The position numbers and the translations under genes were made by a program. The notes under the pieces are model-generated. The model was not told the DNA's origin. It ran no database searches and saw nothing but the letters and a program-made list of their open reading frames with translations. Below, piece by piece: positions 9,387-18,068 of a stretch of 53,987 bases of DNA; the stretch's first letter is position 1, and every line of letters starts with the position of its first letter. The stretch comes from Geodermatophilus aquaeductus (GTDB taxonomy: Bacteria; Actinomycetota; Actinomycetes; Mycobacteriales; Geodermatophilaceae), in NCBI RefSeq assembly GCF_900182545.1, contig NZ_FXTJ01000013.1, forward strand, positions 1 to 53,987, given 5' to 3'.

Positions 9387-9392
9387 AGGTTA
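9387..9392 (-). promoter_or_regulatory. TAACCT -10 box of dnaX (leaderless candidate)
   Basis: TANNNT box ending 6 bases before the dnaX GTG on the minus strand. Spacing and the absence of a Shine-Dalgarno sequence suggest a leaderless mRNA. Confidence 0.45.
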
Positions 9393-9436
9393 CGTGGCAG
9401 GGACGACGTCCCGGCAGCACCGGGACGCCGTCCGTG

Positions 9437-10111
9437 TCACATCACCAGCTTGAGCAGGAACTCGACCTGGCCGCGGTCCTCGACCCGGACGAAGCCCAGG
9501 TTGGGCGCGGCGATGCCGAAGTCGCTGAAGACCACCGGGATGGCGCCGGAGACGTCGACGCCCCCGGCCGTGCGGACGACGGCGAGGTCGGCCTGCACCT
9601 GCCGCGTCTGGCCGCGCAGGGTGAGGTCGCCGGTGACCGTGACCGTCACGGGGGTGCCCGACAGCTCGGGGAGGTCGACGGGCCCGCGGATGGTGAACGT
9701 CGCGGTCGGGTGGGTGCCGACGTCCATGACGTTGCCGCGGAAGTAGCTGTCCCGCTGGCCGCTGTCGGTGCTGATGCTGGCCACGTCGACGGTGACCTCA
9801 CCGGTGCTCAGGTCGCCGTCGGCGATGACGACCGAGCCGCTGACCTGACCGGTGGTGCCGGCGACGGTCACGTCCGCGCCGTTGAGCACCTCGTCGACGC
9901 GGTAGCCGGCCGAGGACCCCGTCGTGACCGTCCACGTGCCGTCGGTGTCGTCGACCAGCTCGACGTCGGAGGGCTGCGCCTGCACGGTCGGCGCCGCGGC
10001 GGCGTCCTCCTGCGTCGCGGCGTAGAGCAGCGGGCCGATGCCGAGGCCGAGGGCCAGGACCGCGACGATCCCCCCGACGATCCACCAGAGACGACGGCGC
10101 GGCCTTGCCAT
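9437..10111 (-). CDS. YceI family membrane-anchored protein
   Basis: 224 aa. An N-terminal Arg-rich stretch and one membrane segment (WWIVGGIVAVLALGLGIGPL) precede a YceI lipocalin-like domain, recognisable from GTWTVTTGSSAGYRVDE, the GEVTVDVASISTDSGQRD block and the end FSDFGIAAPNLGFVRVEDRG. YceI folds bind polyisoprenoid-type lipids in a beta-barrel; the partner here is unknown. I chose the ATG at 10111 because it directly precedes the Arg-rich n-region. An in-frame upstream extension to 10207 overlaps the ffs side and looks non-coding. Confidence 0.85.
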   Translation of the reverse strand: MARPRRRLWWIVGGIVAVLALGLGIGPLLYAATQEDAAAAPTVQAQPSDVELVDDTDGTWTVTTGSSAGYRVDEVLNGADVTVAGTTGQVSGSVVIADGDLSTGEVTVDVASISTDSGQRDSYFRGNVMDVGTHPTATFTIRGPVDLPELSGTPVTVTVTGDLTLRGQTRQVQADLAVVRTAGGVDVSGAIPVVFSDFGIAAPNLGFVRVEDRGQVEFLLKLVM

Positions 10112-10211
10112 GGGGAACCCCTCTCCTTGACGGTTCAAGGATGCTGACGCACCAACCTGGCAGTCAGCTGTGAGACGCGCCACGGCCCGGTGACGTTCCG
10201 GGGACAAGAAG

Positions 10212-10308
10212 GGACCCCCCGCGCACCCGCCAGAGCCCGCTTATCCTTGCTGCCTTCCGGCCCTGGGGAGGTTCACGGGGTGACGCCACACGAGGGGTCT
10301 GCCCACCA
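10212..10308 (-). ncRNA. ffs: Signal recognition particle RNA (small SRP RNA, 4.5S type)
   Basis: On the minus strand the segment contains the hallmark domain IV loop GCCGGAAGGCAGCAAGG followed by ATAAGC, flanked by pairing arms (gacccctcg near the 5' end, cggggggtccc at the 3' end). The SRP RNA binds Ffh to target nascent membrane proteins. Ends are estimated to within a few bases. Its position upstream of dnaX-recR is typical of actinobacteria and Firmicutes. Confidence 0.93.
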
Positions 10309-10328
10309 CTGTAGAGGACGCCGGCCGC

Positions 10329-10334
10329 TAGCCT
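10329..10334 (+). promoter_or_regulatory. TAGCCT -10 box before the EamA leader peptide
   Basis: TANNNT box 8 bases upstream of the ATG at 10343. It would start a transcript at or just before that ATG and places the leader peptide and the folded leader upstream of the EamA gene. Confidence 0.4.
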
Positions 10335-10342
10335 CCCCGACC

Positions 10343-10387
10343 ATGGCCTCCCGGCGCGCCCTCGTCCTGCCCCCGCCCCGCTCCTGA
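10343..10387 (+). CDS. Putative leader peptide (14 aa)
   Basis: Short frame reading MASRRALVLPPPRS, placed 8 bases after a TAGCCT box and ending one base before the folded leader (10389-10451). The PPP run is a classical ribosome-stalling sequence relieved by EF-P. There is no Shine-Dalgarno sequence, so expression would be leaderless. A regulatory (attenuation) role for the downstream transporter is inference; the frame could be fortuitous. Confidence 0.4.
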   Translation: MASRRALVLPPPRS

Positions 10388-10388
10388 C

Positions 10389-10451
10389 CCGGAGCACCGC
10401 GGGCTGATCCGCGGCCGGCACCCGCCCGGCCGCCCCTGCGCCGTGCTCCGG
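10389..10451 (+). promoter_or_regulatory. Branched RNA structure in the 5' UTR of the EamA gene
   Basis: The outer stem ccggagcac (10389-10397) pairs with gtgctccgg (10443-10451). It encloses two stems, CCGCGG/CCGCGG (10397-10402, 10409-10414) and ggccgg/ccggcc (10413-10418, 10426-10431), which partly compete for the same bases. It lies between the putative leader peptide and the ribosome site of the EamA gene (aggag at 10481). No known riboswitch core is recognised. Confidence 0.4.
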
Positions 10452-10489
10452 ACCCGCGTCCCCGTCCGGAACCAGCGCCCAGGAGCGTC

Positions 10490-11416
10490 GTGTCCACCCC
10501 CTCCTCCCCCGCGTCGAGTCGCGGGTTTCTCTTCGTCGTCCTCGCCTCGCTGTGCTGGGGCACCTCCGGCCTGTCCGGCCGCGTGATCTCCGACCGCAGC
10601 GACCTCTCCGCCCTCGACATCGCCTGGTACCGCCTCGCCATCGGCGCGGTGGCCCTCGCGGTCGCCTGGGGCGCGACCGCCCGGCGGCGGGGTCCCGCCG
10701 TCGCCGTGACCCGACCGGTCGCCGTGCGGCTCGTCCTCGTCGGCGTCGGGCTGGCCGCCTACCAGTTCGCCTACTTCACCGCGGTCGAGCGGGCGGGCGT
10801 GAGCATCGCCACGCTGGTCGCCCTCGGGCTGGCGCCGCTGCTCATCGCCGTCGGCGGCACCCTGCTTGGCTCCGGCCGGCCGGACGGGGCGACCCTGGCC
10901 GCCCTGACGGTCGCGCTCGTCGGGCTCGTCCTGCTCGTCGGCGTCTCCGCGGGCGCCGGCACCGGCACGGCGGTGCTGCTCGGCGCGCTCGTCGCCAGCG
11001 GCTCGGCCCTCGGCTACGCCGTCGTCACCCTGGCCGGCGGGGGCGTGCCGGCCGGCGTGCCCGTCACCCTCGCCGGCTTCGCGGGCGGCGCCCTTCTGCT
11101 CACCCCCGTGGTGCTGGCCGAGGGGATCTCCGTCCCGACCGACGGCGGCACGCTCGCCGTGCTGCTCTACCTGGGCCTGGTGCCCAGCGCACTGGCCTAC
11201 GGCCTGTTCTTCACCGGCGTGCGGACGGTGCCGGGGGCGGTGGCCTCGATCGTCACGCTGCTCGAGCCGCTGACCGCGACCGTGCTGGCCACCGCGTTCC
11301 TCGGCGAGCGACTGGCGCCCGCGGCCGTGGCCGGTGGCCTGCTGCTGATGGCGGCCGTGGCCGGGCTGTACCTGCACCGGCTGCGGCGCGCACCGGAGCC
11401 GGTGGCCGGGGCCTGA
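10490..11416 (+). CDS. EamA/DMT family transporter
   Basis: Polytopic membrane protein (308 aa) with ten hydrophobic segments arranged as two EamA repeats. The first begins FLFVVLASLCWGTSG, the second near VLLGALVASGSALGYAVV. The family exports amino acids, nucleosides or metabolites; the substrate is not readable. GTG start with aggag five bases upstream. The long structured leader with a candidate leader peptide suggests attenuation control. Confidence 0.88.
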   Translation: MSTPSSPASSRGFLFVVLASLCWGTSGLSGRVISDRSDLSALDIAWYRLAIGAVALAVAWGATARRRGPAVAVTRPVAVRLVLVGVGLAAYQFAYFTAVERAGVSIATLVALGLAPLLIAVGGTLLGSGRPDGATLAALTVALVGLVLLVGVSAGAGTGTAVLLGALVASGSALGYAVVTLAGGGVPAGVPVTLAGFAGGALLLTPVVLAEGISVPTDGGTLAVLLYLGLVPSALAYGLFFTGVRTVPGAVASIVTLLEPLTATVLATAFLGERLAPAAVAGGLLLMAAVAGLYLHRLRRAPEPVAGA

Positions 11417-11424
11417 ACGCGCGG

Positions 11425-11453
11425 CGGGCCCCCGGCCGTCAGCCGGGGGCCCG
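11425..11453. terminator. Bidirectional hairpin between the EamA gene and tRNA-Ser(GGA)
   Basis: Perfect 12-base arms (11425-11436 and 11442-11453, cgggcccccggc and its complement) with a 5-base loop, lying between convergent transcripts. Confidence 0.7.
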
Positions 11454-11464
11454 TCGTCGTCCTG

Positions 11465-11549
11465 CGGAGGATGGGAGATTCGAACTCCCGAGGGGTTGCC
11501 CCCAACCCGCTTTCCAAGCGAGCGCCATAGGCCACTAGGCGAATCCTCC
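11465..11549 (-). tRNA. tRNA-Ser (anticodon GGA)
   Basis: Minus-strand class II tRNA of 85 bases. Acceptor GGAGGAT pairs with ATCCTCC, the anticodon loop is CTTGGAAAG, a long variable arm follows, the T loop is GTTCGAATC, and the discriminator is G. CCA is not encoded. It decodes UCC/UCU. Confidence 0.95.
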
Positions 11550-11716
11550 CGTGCCGGCGATCCTACCGGGCACCGGGGCGCGGGTCAGCCGACGCCCCGG
11601 GACCGCGTGCCGCCCCGGGTGGTCGGCACGGCCGGCACGGGGCAGGCTGGGCCGGTCGGGGAGCGCACGGGGGCACCGCATCGGGGCACCGCTCCGGGCA
11701 CTGAGGAGGTAGGCGG

Positions 11717-12064
11717 ATGAGCGAGCCGGTGCAGGTCCGACCGGAGGTCGTGGACGCCATCGCGGACGTCCTGCGCGGCGCCGACCCGGCGGGTCTCCCG
11801 CCCACCGCGACGGCGGAGGAGAAGGCGGCGGCCAAGGACCGCTACCTGTCGGAGTTCGCCGCGGAGCGCAGCAAGCGCGACCGGCAGACACAGGCCTGGG
11901 AGCTGCTGCTCACCCGCAGCTACGACGAGCCGCCCACGTGGTCCCGACTGTTCGACGACCTCGAGCCCGACGCGGTCCAGCAGCTCGGCGAGCTCTACGA
12001 CGTCCTGCCCGAGGGGGCGCAGGAGGAGTACGCACGCCGCTACGGCGTCCCCAGCACGGTCTGA
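11717..12064 (+). CDS. Conserved hypothetical protein, 115 aa
   Basis: Small soluble acidic/charged protein without signal or membrane segment. It starts MSEPVQVRPEVVDAIADVLR, has a charged helix (AEEKAAAKDRYLSEFAAERSK) and ends EEYARRYGVPSTV. The predicted character is mostly helical. Excellent ribosome site (gaggaggt, 7 bases before ATG). It lies 43 bases before a Ser/Thr kinase gene on the same strand and may be co-transcribed. I do not recognise the family. Confidence 0.75.
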   Translation: MSEPVQVRPEVVDAIADVLRGADPAGLPPTATAEEKAAAKDRYLSEFAAERSKRDRQTQAWELLLTRSYDEPPTWSRLFDDLEPDAVQQLGELYDVLPEGAQEEYARRYGVPSTV

Positions 12065-12107
12065 TCTCCCCCGTGCCGCGAGGCCGCCGGTGGGGTAGGA
12101 CTCGCCG

Positions 12108-13838
<1,731 letters not shown>

Positions 13839-13857
13839 CCCGCACCCCGGACACGAC

Positions 13858-13890
13858 GACGGCGGCGCCCCGGGATGGGACGCCGCCGTC
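13858..13890. terminator. Bidirectional hairpin between the kinase gene and tRNA-Ser(CGA)
   Basis: gacggcggcg (13858-13867) pairs with cgccgccgtc (13881-13890), with further inner pairing. It separates convergent transcripts. Confidence 0.65.
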
Positions 13891-13902
13891 GAGGACCGCT
13901 GG

Positions 13903-13987
13903 CGGTGGCGGTGGGATTTGAACCCACGGAGGCTTGCACCTCACACGCTTTCGAGGCGTGCTCCTTCGGCCGCTCGGACACGCCACC
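13903..13987 (-). tRNA. tRNA-Ser (anticodon CGA)
   Basis: Minus-strand class II tRNA of 85 bases: acceptor GGTGGCG/CGCCACC, D arm GTCCGAGCGG, anticodon loop CCTCGAAAG, long variable arm, T loop GTTCAAATC, discriminator G. CCA is not encoded. It reads UCG. Confidence 0.95.
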
Positions 13988-13997
13988 GCCGAAGAGA

Positions 13998-14483
13998 CTA
14001 CAGGCCCCTCTTCCGGCGGAAGAACGCGCGTAGGAGTGTCGCGCTCTCCTCCGCGCGGACGCCGCCGGTGACCTGCGGGCGGTGGTTGAGCCGGCGGTCG
14101 CGGACGACGTCCCACAGCGACCCGGCGGCCCCGGCCTTCGGGTCGTCGGCGCCGTAGACGACCCGGTCGACCCGGGCCAGCACGCTCGCGCCGGCGCACA
14201 TCGTGCAGGGCTCCAGCGTGACGACGAGCGTCGCGCCGGTCAGCCGCCAGCCGTCGCCGTGCACCGCGGCGGCCGCGCGCAGGGCCAGCACCTCGGCGTG
14301 CGCGGTGGGGTCTCCCCGCTTCTCGCGCTCGTTGGCCGCCTCTGCCAGCACCGCGCCGCCGGGCCCCAAGACGACGGCGCCGATCGGGGTGTCGCCCCAC
14401 TCCTGCGCGGCGGCGGCCAACTCGAGCGCGCGGACCATCGCCGCGTCGACGACGTCGTCCGGCAGGGAGTCCGGCGCGCTCAC
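13998..14483 (-). CDS. tadA: tRNA-specific adenosine deaminase TadA
   Basis: Zinc enzyme that converts A34 to inosine in tRNA-Arg(ACG). That substrate tRNA is encoded in this window at 44639-44711. 161 aa with the cytidine/deoxycytidylate deaminase site HAE (His62, Glu64) and PCTMC (Cys93, Cys96). Last gene of a four-gene minus-strand set; its GTG start overlaps the HAD gene's stop by 4 bases (GTGA). Confidence 0.95.
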   Translation of the reverse strand: MSAPDSLPDDVVDAAMVRALELAAAAQEWGDTPIGAVVLGPGGAVLAEAANEREKRGDPTAHAEVLALRAAAAVHGDGWRLTGATLVVTLEPCTMCAGASVLARVDRVVYGADDPKAGAAGSLWDVVRDRRLNHRPQVTGGVRAEESATLLRAFFRRKRGL

Positions 14484-15136
14484 GCGCGGGCGTCGGCCAG
14501 GGGGAGGCCGACCAGCGCGGACAGCTCGGCCAGCGCCGCGGCGGGGTCGGCCACCTTGATCGTGTGCATGCCGAGCGCGCGGGCCGGCTTGAGGTTGATG
14601 CCCAGGTCGTCGAGGTAGGCGCAGTCGGCGAAGTCCAGGTCCCGGCCGGTGGCCTCGTTGAGCCGCGCCAGCGCCCGCCGGTAGATCTCCGGCTCGGGCT
14701 TGCGGATGCCCTCCAGCGAGGACTCGACGACGGCGTCGAACAGGTCGAGCAGCTCGGCCAGCCGCCCGGTGCGCTCCATCGGCGCGACGTTGTTCGACAG
14801 CATCCCCAGCGGCAGCCCGGCGGCCCGCAGCCTGCGCACCGCCTCCACCATCTCCGGGCGGACCTCCCCCGCCAGCGCGCCCAGCACCCGGCGCGCGTCG
14901 ACCCGGTGGCCGGCGGCCAGCGCCTCGGCCTCGAAGGTGTCGACGAACCCCTCGACGTCGAGCTCGTTGCGCTCGTAGCGCGCCCAGGCGTTGGTGTCCG
15001 GGTTGGTGCTGTTGAGCCGCCGGATGAGCCCGTCGGGCAGCCCGGCCTCGGCCTCGTAGGCGGCGAAGGCCAGCATCGGGCTCTCGGTGATCACCCCGCC
15101 GAGGTCGAAGACGACGGCCGACGCGGTGGCGCTCAT
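14480..15136 (-). CDS. HAD superfamily hydrolase (HAD-IA type)
   Basis: 218 aa phosphatase-like protein. Motif I is FDLGGV with nucleophile Asp11 (a Gly replaces the usual second Asp region, giving DLGGV as in epoxide-hydrolase-type and YihX-like HADs). A cap helix region follows, then motif II LSNN, the Lys of motif III (GIRKPEPEIY) and the acidic motif AYLDDLGINLKPARALGMHTI. The ATG overlaps the upstream stop by 4 bases. It sits between tadA and the TadA-associated gene; substrate unknown. Confidence 0.88.
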   Translation of the reverse strand: MSATASAVVFDLGGVITESPMLAFAAYEAEAGLPDGLIRRLNSTNPDTNAWARYERNELDVEGFVDTFEAEALAAGHRVDARRVLGALAGEVRPEMVEAVRRLRAAGLPLGMLSNNVAPMERTGRLAELLDLFDAVVESSLEGIRKPEPEIYRRALARLNEATGRDLDFADCAYLDDLGINLKPARALGMHTIKVADPAAALAELSALVGLPLADARA

Positions 15137-15651
15137 GCCCCCACCGCCGCGGCCAGCTCGTCGGCGAAGCCCAGCCGCGCGGCGATCCGCGCGACCATCT
15201 CGTCGGCCCACAGGTCGTCGGCGGTCACGATCGGCCGCAGGTCGTCCGCGGGCAGTCCGTCGTCGGCGAACACGTCCAGGTCCCCTCCCGGCCAGCCGGT
15301 CTCGTCGTCGTCGAAGGCGCCGTCCTCGTCGACGGCGATCCCGTAGCGCTCGACGACCTCCGCGCCGAGCACCCACTCCTGCATGGTGGCGTCGGAGATC
15401 AGGGCCCGGACCATGCCACCCGGGCCGTGCCGCAGCACCACGAAGTACAGCCGCGAGTCGACGACGACCACGAACGGCGGCGGCCACCCCTCCGCGCCCG
15501 GCTCGCCCAGCGCCCGCTCCAGCACCGGCAACTCGTCGGAGGCGTCGGCGGCCAGCAGCTGCACCCGCCACCCGCCGCCGCTGCGGCTGACCAGCACCGC
15601 CCAGCTCGGCGGCCACGTGCTCGCCGGCAGGGCCGGCTCGGGCGCGCTCAC
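15133..15651 (-). CDS. tRNA adenosine deaminase-associated protein
   Basis: 172 aa acidic protein of the family named for its genomic link to tadA (TIGR03941-like). A beta-rich N-terminal half (WAVLVSRSGGGWRVQLLAAD, FVVVVDSRLYFVVLRHGPGG) precedes an Asp-rich segment (EDGAFDDDETGWPGGDLDVF) and a C-terminal helix. Biochemical role unknown. GTG start overlapping the methyltransferase stop (GTGA) and ending in the HAD start (ATGA), so translation is coupled. Confidence 0.85.
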   Translation of the reverse strand: MSAPEPALPASTWPPSWAVLVSRSGGGWRVQLLAADASDELPVLERALGEPGAEGWPPPFVVVVDSRLYFVVLRHGPGGMVRALISDATMQEWVLGAEVVERYGIAVDEDGAFDDDETGWPGGDLDVFADDGLPADDLRPIVTADDLWADEMVARIAARLGFADELAAAVGA

Positions 15652-16310
15652 CGGACCCGCAGCACGGTCAGGCCGTCGGCCAGCGGCAGCAGCACCGTCT
15701 CGAACCGCGGGTCGGTGGCGAGCGCGGCGTTGAGCGCGACGAGCACGTGGTCCTCCTCGGAGACCGGCGCCAGCACCCGGCCGCTGCGCAGCGTGTTGTC
15801 GAGCAGGACCAGCCCGCCCGGCCGCATCCGCGGGTGCAGCTCCTCGACGTAGGCGGGGTAGCCGGCCTTGTCGGCGTCGACGAAGGCGAGGTCGAACACC
15901 GGCTCGACCGGGACCTCGCGGAGCAGGTCCAGCGCCTCGCCCAGGCGCAGCTCGACCCGGTCGGCGACGCCGGCCCGCTCCCAGTACCGGCGGGCGATCG
16001 CCGTCCACTCCTCGCTGCGGTCCAGGCACAGCAGCCGGCCGCCGTCGACCATCCCGCGCGCGATGCACAGCGCGGAGAAGCCGGTGAACGTGCCGATCTC
16101 GACCGCCCGCCGGACGCCGAGCGCGGCGGTGAGCAGCTGCATGAGCACGCCCTGCTCGACCGCGATCTGGAAGGTGGCCGGGACCTCCCCGCGGTCGGCG
16201 AGCCCGGCGGTCTCGGCCACGAGGGCGGCGGCCACCTCGTCCAGCGGCTCGGAGCTGGCGCGCACGTAGTCGGAGACCTCCTGGGTGAGGAGGAACGACC
16301 GCGGCGTCAC
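15648..16310 (-). CDS. Class I SAM-dependent O-methyltransferase
   Basis: COMT/CCoAOMT-like enzyme, 220 aa. The SAM-binding motif VEIGTFTGFSALCIARG, acidic strand LLCLDRSEEW and metal-site segment FVDADKAGYPAYVEEL are visible, as is LVLLDNTLRSGRV. The acceptor is not deducible. I use the GTG at 16310 (VTPRSFLLTQEVSDYV) because the in-frame ATG further up would overlap the divergent thioesterase gene. First gene of the tadA set. Confidence 0.9.
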   Translation of the reverse strand: MTPRSFLLTQEVSDYVRASSEPLDEVAAALVAETAGLADRGEVPATFQIAVEQGVLMQLLTAALGVRRAVEIGTFTGFSALCIARGMVDGGRLLCLDRSEEWTAIARRYWERAGVADRVELRLGEALDLLREVPVEPVFDLAFVDADKAGYPAYVEELHPRMRPGGLVLLDNTLRSGRVLAPVSEEDHVLVALNAALATDPRFETVLLPLADGLTVLRVR

Positions 16311-16341
16311 GGCGTGTCCGGAGACGGGGAGGCGGAGGCCA

Positions 16342-16347
16342 TAGCCT
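16342..16347 (+). promoter_or_regulatory. TAGCCT -10 box of the thioesterase gene (leaderless candidate)
   Basis: TANNNT box ending 6 bases before the ATG at 16354, with no Shine-Dalgarno sequence. It drives the thioesterase-tyrA set. Confidence 0.5.
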
Positions 16348-16353
16348 CTGATC

Positions 16354-16794
16354 ATGGCCGATCCCGCACCCGACGACGGAGCCGAGGTCGACCCCGCGCT
16401 GTTCGACCGCCTGGCGGCCGACCCGCTCGCCGCGCTCCTGGGCATCGAGCTGGAGCAGGTCCGGCCCGGCTACGCCCGCGCGGGCATGACCGTGGGTCCC
16501 CGCCTGCTCAACGCCGTCGGCACCGCGCACGGCGGCGCGACCATGGCGCTGCTCGACGTCGTCCACGCGGCGGTGAGCAACAGCCACGGCACGGTGGCCG
16601 TCGCCCAGGACGTGCACACCGAGTTCCTCACCGCCGGCCGGCCCGGCGAGCGGCTGGTCGCCGAGGGCACCGAGCTGCACCGCGGCCGCCGCACCGCCGT
16701 CTACCGCATCGACGCCCGCGGTGACGACGGCCGGCTGGTGGCCACCGCGCTGGCCCGCGTCTTCCGCACCGAGCAGCCCTGGGGGCCGGCGTGA
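16354..16794 (+). CDS. PaaI family hotdog-fold thioesterase
   Basis: 146 aa. The conserved core LLNAVGTAHGGATMALLDVVHAA carries the family HGG segment that positions the acyl-CoA thioester, followed by VHTEFLTAGRPGERLVAEG and the closing strands TAVYRIDARGDDGRLVATALARVF. It probably hydrolyses an acyl- or aryl-CoA; substrate unknown. Its stop overlaps the tyrA GTG start by 4 bases. Confidence 0.88.
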   Translation: MADPAPDDGAEVDPALFDRLAADPLAALLGIELEQVRPGYARAGMTVGPRLLNAVGTAHGGATMALLDVVHAAVSNSHGTVAVAQDVHTEFLTAGRPGERLVAEGTELHRGRRTAVYRIDARGDDGRLVATALARVFRTEQPWGPA

Positions 16795-17702
16795 GCCTCC
16801 CCGTCCCCACCATGCCGAAGCCGCCGGTCGGGGTGGTGGGCCTCGGCCAGCTCGGCGGGTCACTGGCCGCCGCGCTGGTGGCCGCCGGCCGCGAGGTGTC
16901 CGGGTGGGACGTCGACCCGGCCGCGCGCGAGGCGGCCGCGGCGCGCGGCGTGCGCGTCACACAGGAACTGGGCGGCGTCGTCGTCCTGGCCGTGCCGCTG
17001 CCGGCGATGGCCGGCGCGCTCGACGGTCTCGACGTCGACCCCGACGCCACGGTCACCGACCTCGGCTCGGTGAAGGTCCCCGTGCTCGCCTCGGTGGGCG
17101 CGGCGCTGGGCGGCCGGTTCGTGGGCGGGCACCCGATGGCCGGGACCGAGCGGTCCGGCCACGGCGCCACCGACCCCGGCCTGTTCCGCGGCGCGCGGTG
17201 GGCGCTGTGCCTGGAGCCGGGCACCGACCTGCGCCGCTGGCTGCGGGCCGCGGAGGTGGCCCTCGACGCCGGTGCCGAGGTGGTGCCGGTGACCGCCACC
17301 GAGCACGACGACGCCGTCGCAGCCATCAGCCACGTGCCGCACCTGCTCGCCGCGGCGCTGGCCGCGGCGGCCGGCGAGGCAGGGCCGCTGGCGCTCGCCC
17401 TGGCGGCCGGCAGCTTCCGCGACGGCACGCGGGTGGCCGGCAGCGACCCGGCGTTCGTCATCGCGATGGTCGAGGGCAACGCCGGGCCGACGGCGGCCGC
17501 GCTCGCCCGCGTGCGCGCGCAGCTGGACCGGCCCTGGCCCGACCTCGTCGCCGCCGGCCACGCCGTGCGGACCGCCGACCCCGGCCGGCGGGTGGTCCGG
17601 GTGCCGCTGGACCGGGCGGCGCTGCTCGCGCTGGGCCGGACCGGCGGTGCGGTCACCCAGCGGCTGGCCGCCTTCGTCGAGGGCTGGGTGCCCGGCCGCT
17701 GA
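16791..17702 (+). CDS. tyrA: Prephenate dehydrogenase
   Basis: Oxidative decarboxylation of prephenate to 4-hydroxyphenylpyruvate in tyrosine synthesis, using NAD(P)+. 303 aa. N-terminal Rossmann motif VGVVGLGQLGGS, TDLGSVK, the signature GGHPMAGTERSG with the active-site His, and the helical dimer domain with ISHVPHLLAAAL. No ACT regulatory domain is present, so feedback control must lie elsewhere. Location beside tadA is typical of actinobacteria. Confidence 0.93.
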   Translation: MSLPVPTMPKPPVGVVGLGQLGGSLAAALVAAGREVSGWDVDPAAREAAAARGVRVTQELGGVVVLAVPLPAMAGALDGLDVDPDATVTDLGSVKVPVLASVGAALGGRFVGGHPMAGTERSGHGATDPGLFRGARWALCLEPGTDLRRWLRAAEVALDAGAEVVPVTATEHDDAVAAISHVPHLLAAALAAAAGEAGPLALALAAGSFRDGTRVAGSDPAFVIAMVEGNAGPTAAALARVRAQLDRPWPDLVAAGHAVRTADPGRRVVRVPLDRAALLALGRTGGAVTQRLAAFVEGWVPGR

Positions 17703-17739
17703 CCGTTTCGCCTCCGCCGCGCCGGGCAGGGAGCCCCCC

Positions 17740-17973
17740 ATGGACGACAGCGAGATCCGCAGCCGCATCGACGCGCTGGTCGAGGAGGAGCACCGCCTCC
17801 GCGAGAGCTCGGAGCACACCGAGGAGCAGCGCGCCCGGCTCCGGCAGATCGAGGAGGAGCGGGACCAGCTGTGGGACCTCATCCGCCAGCGGGACGCCAA
17901 GCGGCAGTACGACGAGGACCCCGACAGCGCGCAGGTGCGCCCGAGGTCGGAGGTCGAGGGCTACCTCCAGTAG
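17740..17973 (+). CDS. DUF2630 family protein
   Basis: 77 aa, highly charged and helical (MDDSEIRSRIDALVEEEHRL, then a Glu/Arg/Gln coiled segment and the RQRDAKRQYDEDPDSAQVR end). The pattern matches the small actinobacterial DUF2630 family of unknown function. Start ATG with cagggag upstream. The palindromic element begins 3 bases after the stop. Confidence 0.88.
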   Translation: MDDSEIRSRIDALVEEEHRLRESSEHTEEQRARLRQIEEERDQLWDLIRQRDAKRQYDEDPDSAQVRPRSEVEGYLQ

Positions 17974-17975
17974 AA

Positions 17976-18029
17976 GGACCCCCTGCCCCCCACCGCTCGC
18001 AGGCTCGCGGCGGGGCCCTGCAGGGGGCC
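17976..18029. repeat. Palindromic intergenic element, copy B
   Basis: A 54-base palindrome between convergent genes, with outer arms ggaccccctgc and gcagggggcc. It matches the reverse complement of 138-193 along its full length. The base lost from one arm is matched by loss of its pairing partner in the other arm, so the fold is kept. Likely terminator as well as dispersed repeat. Confidence 0.75.
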
Positions 18030-18068
18030 GCTGGAAGAGGTCGCTCCGCGGCCTCCCTCCTGGGGTCC

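Noticed and set aside
6318..9746. 1142-codon plus-strand frame opposite recR, ybaB and dnaX
   Set aside because: Shadow of conserved genes on the minus strand; composition is Arg/Gly/Ala/Pro noise with no start context or motif.
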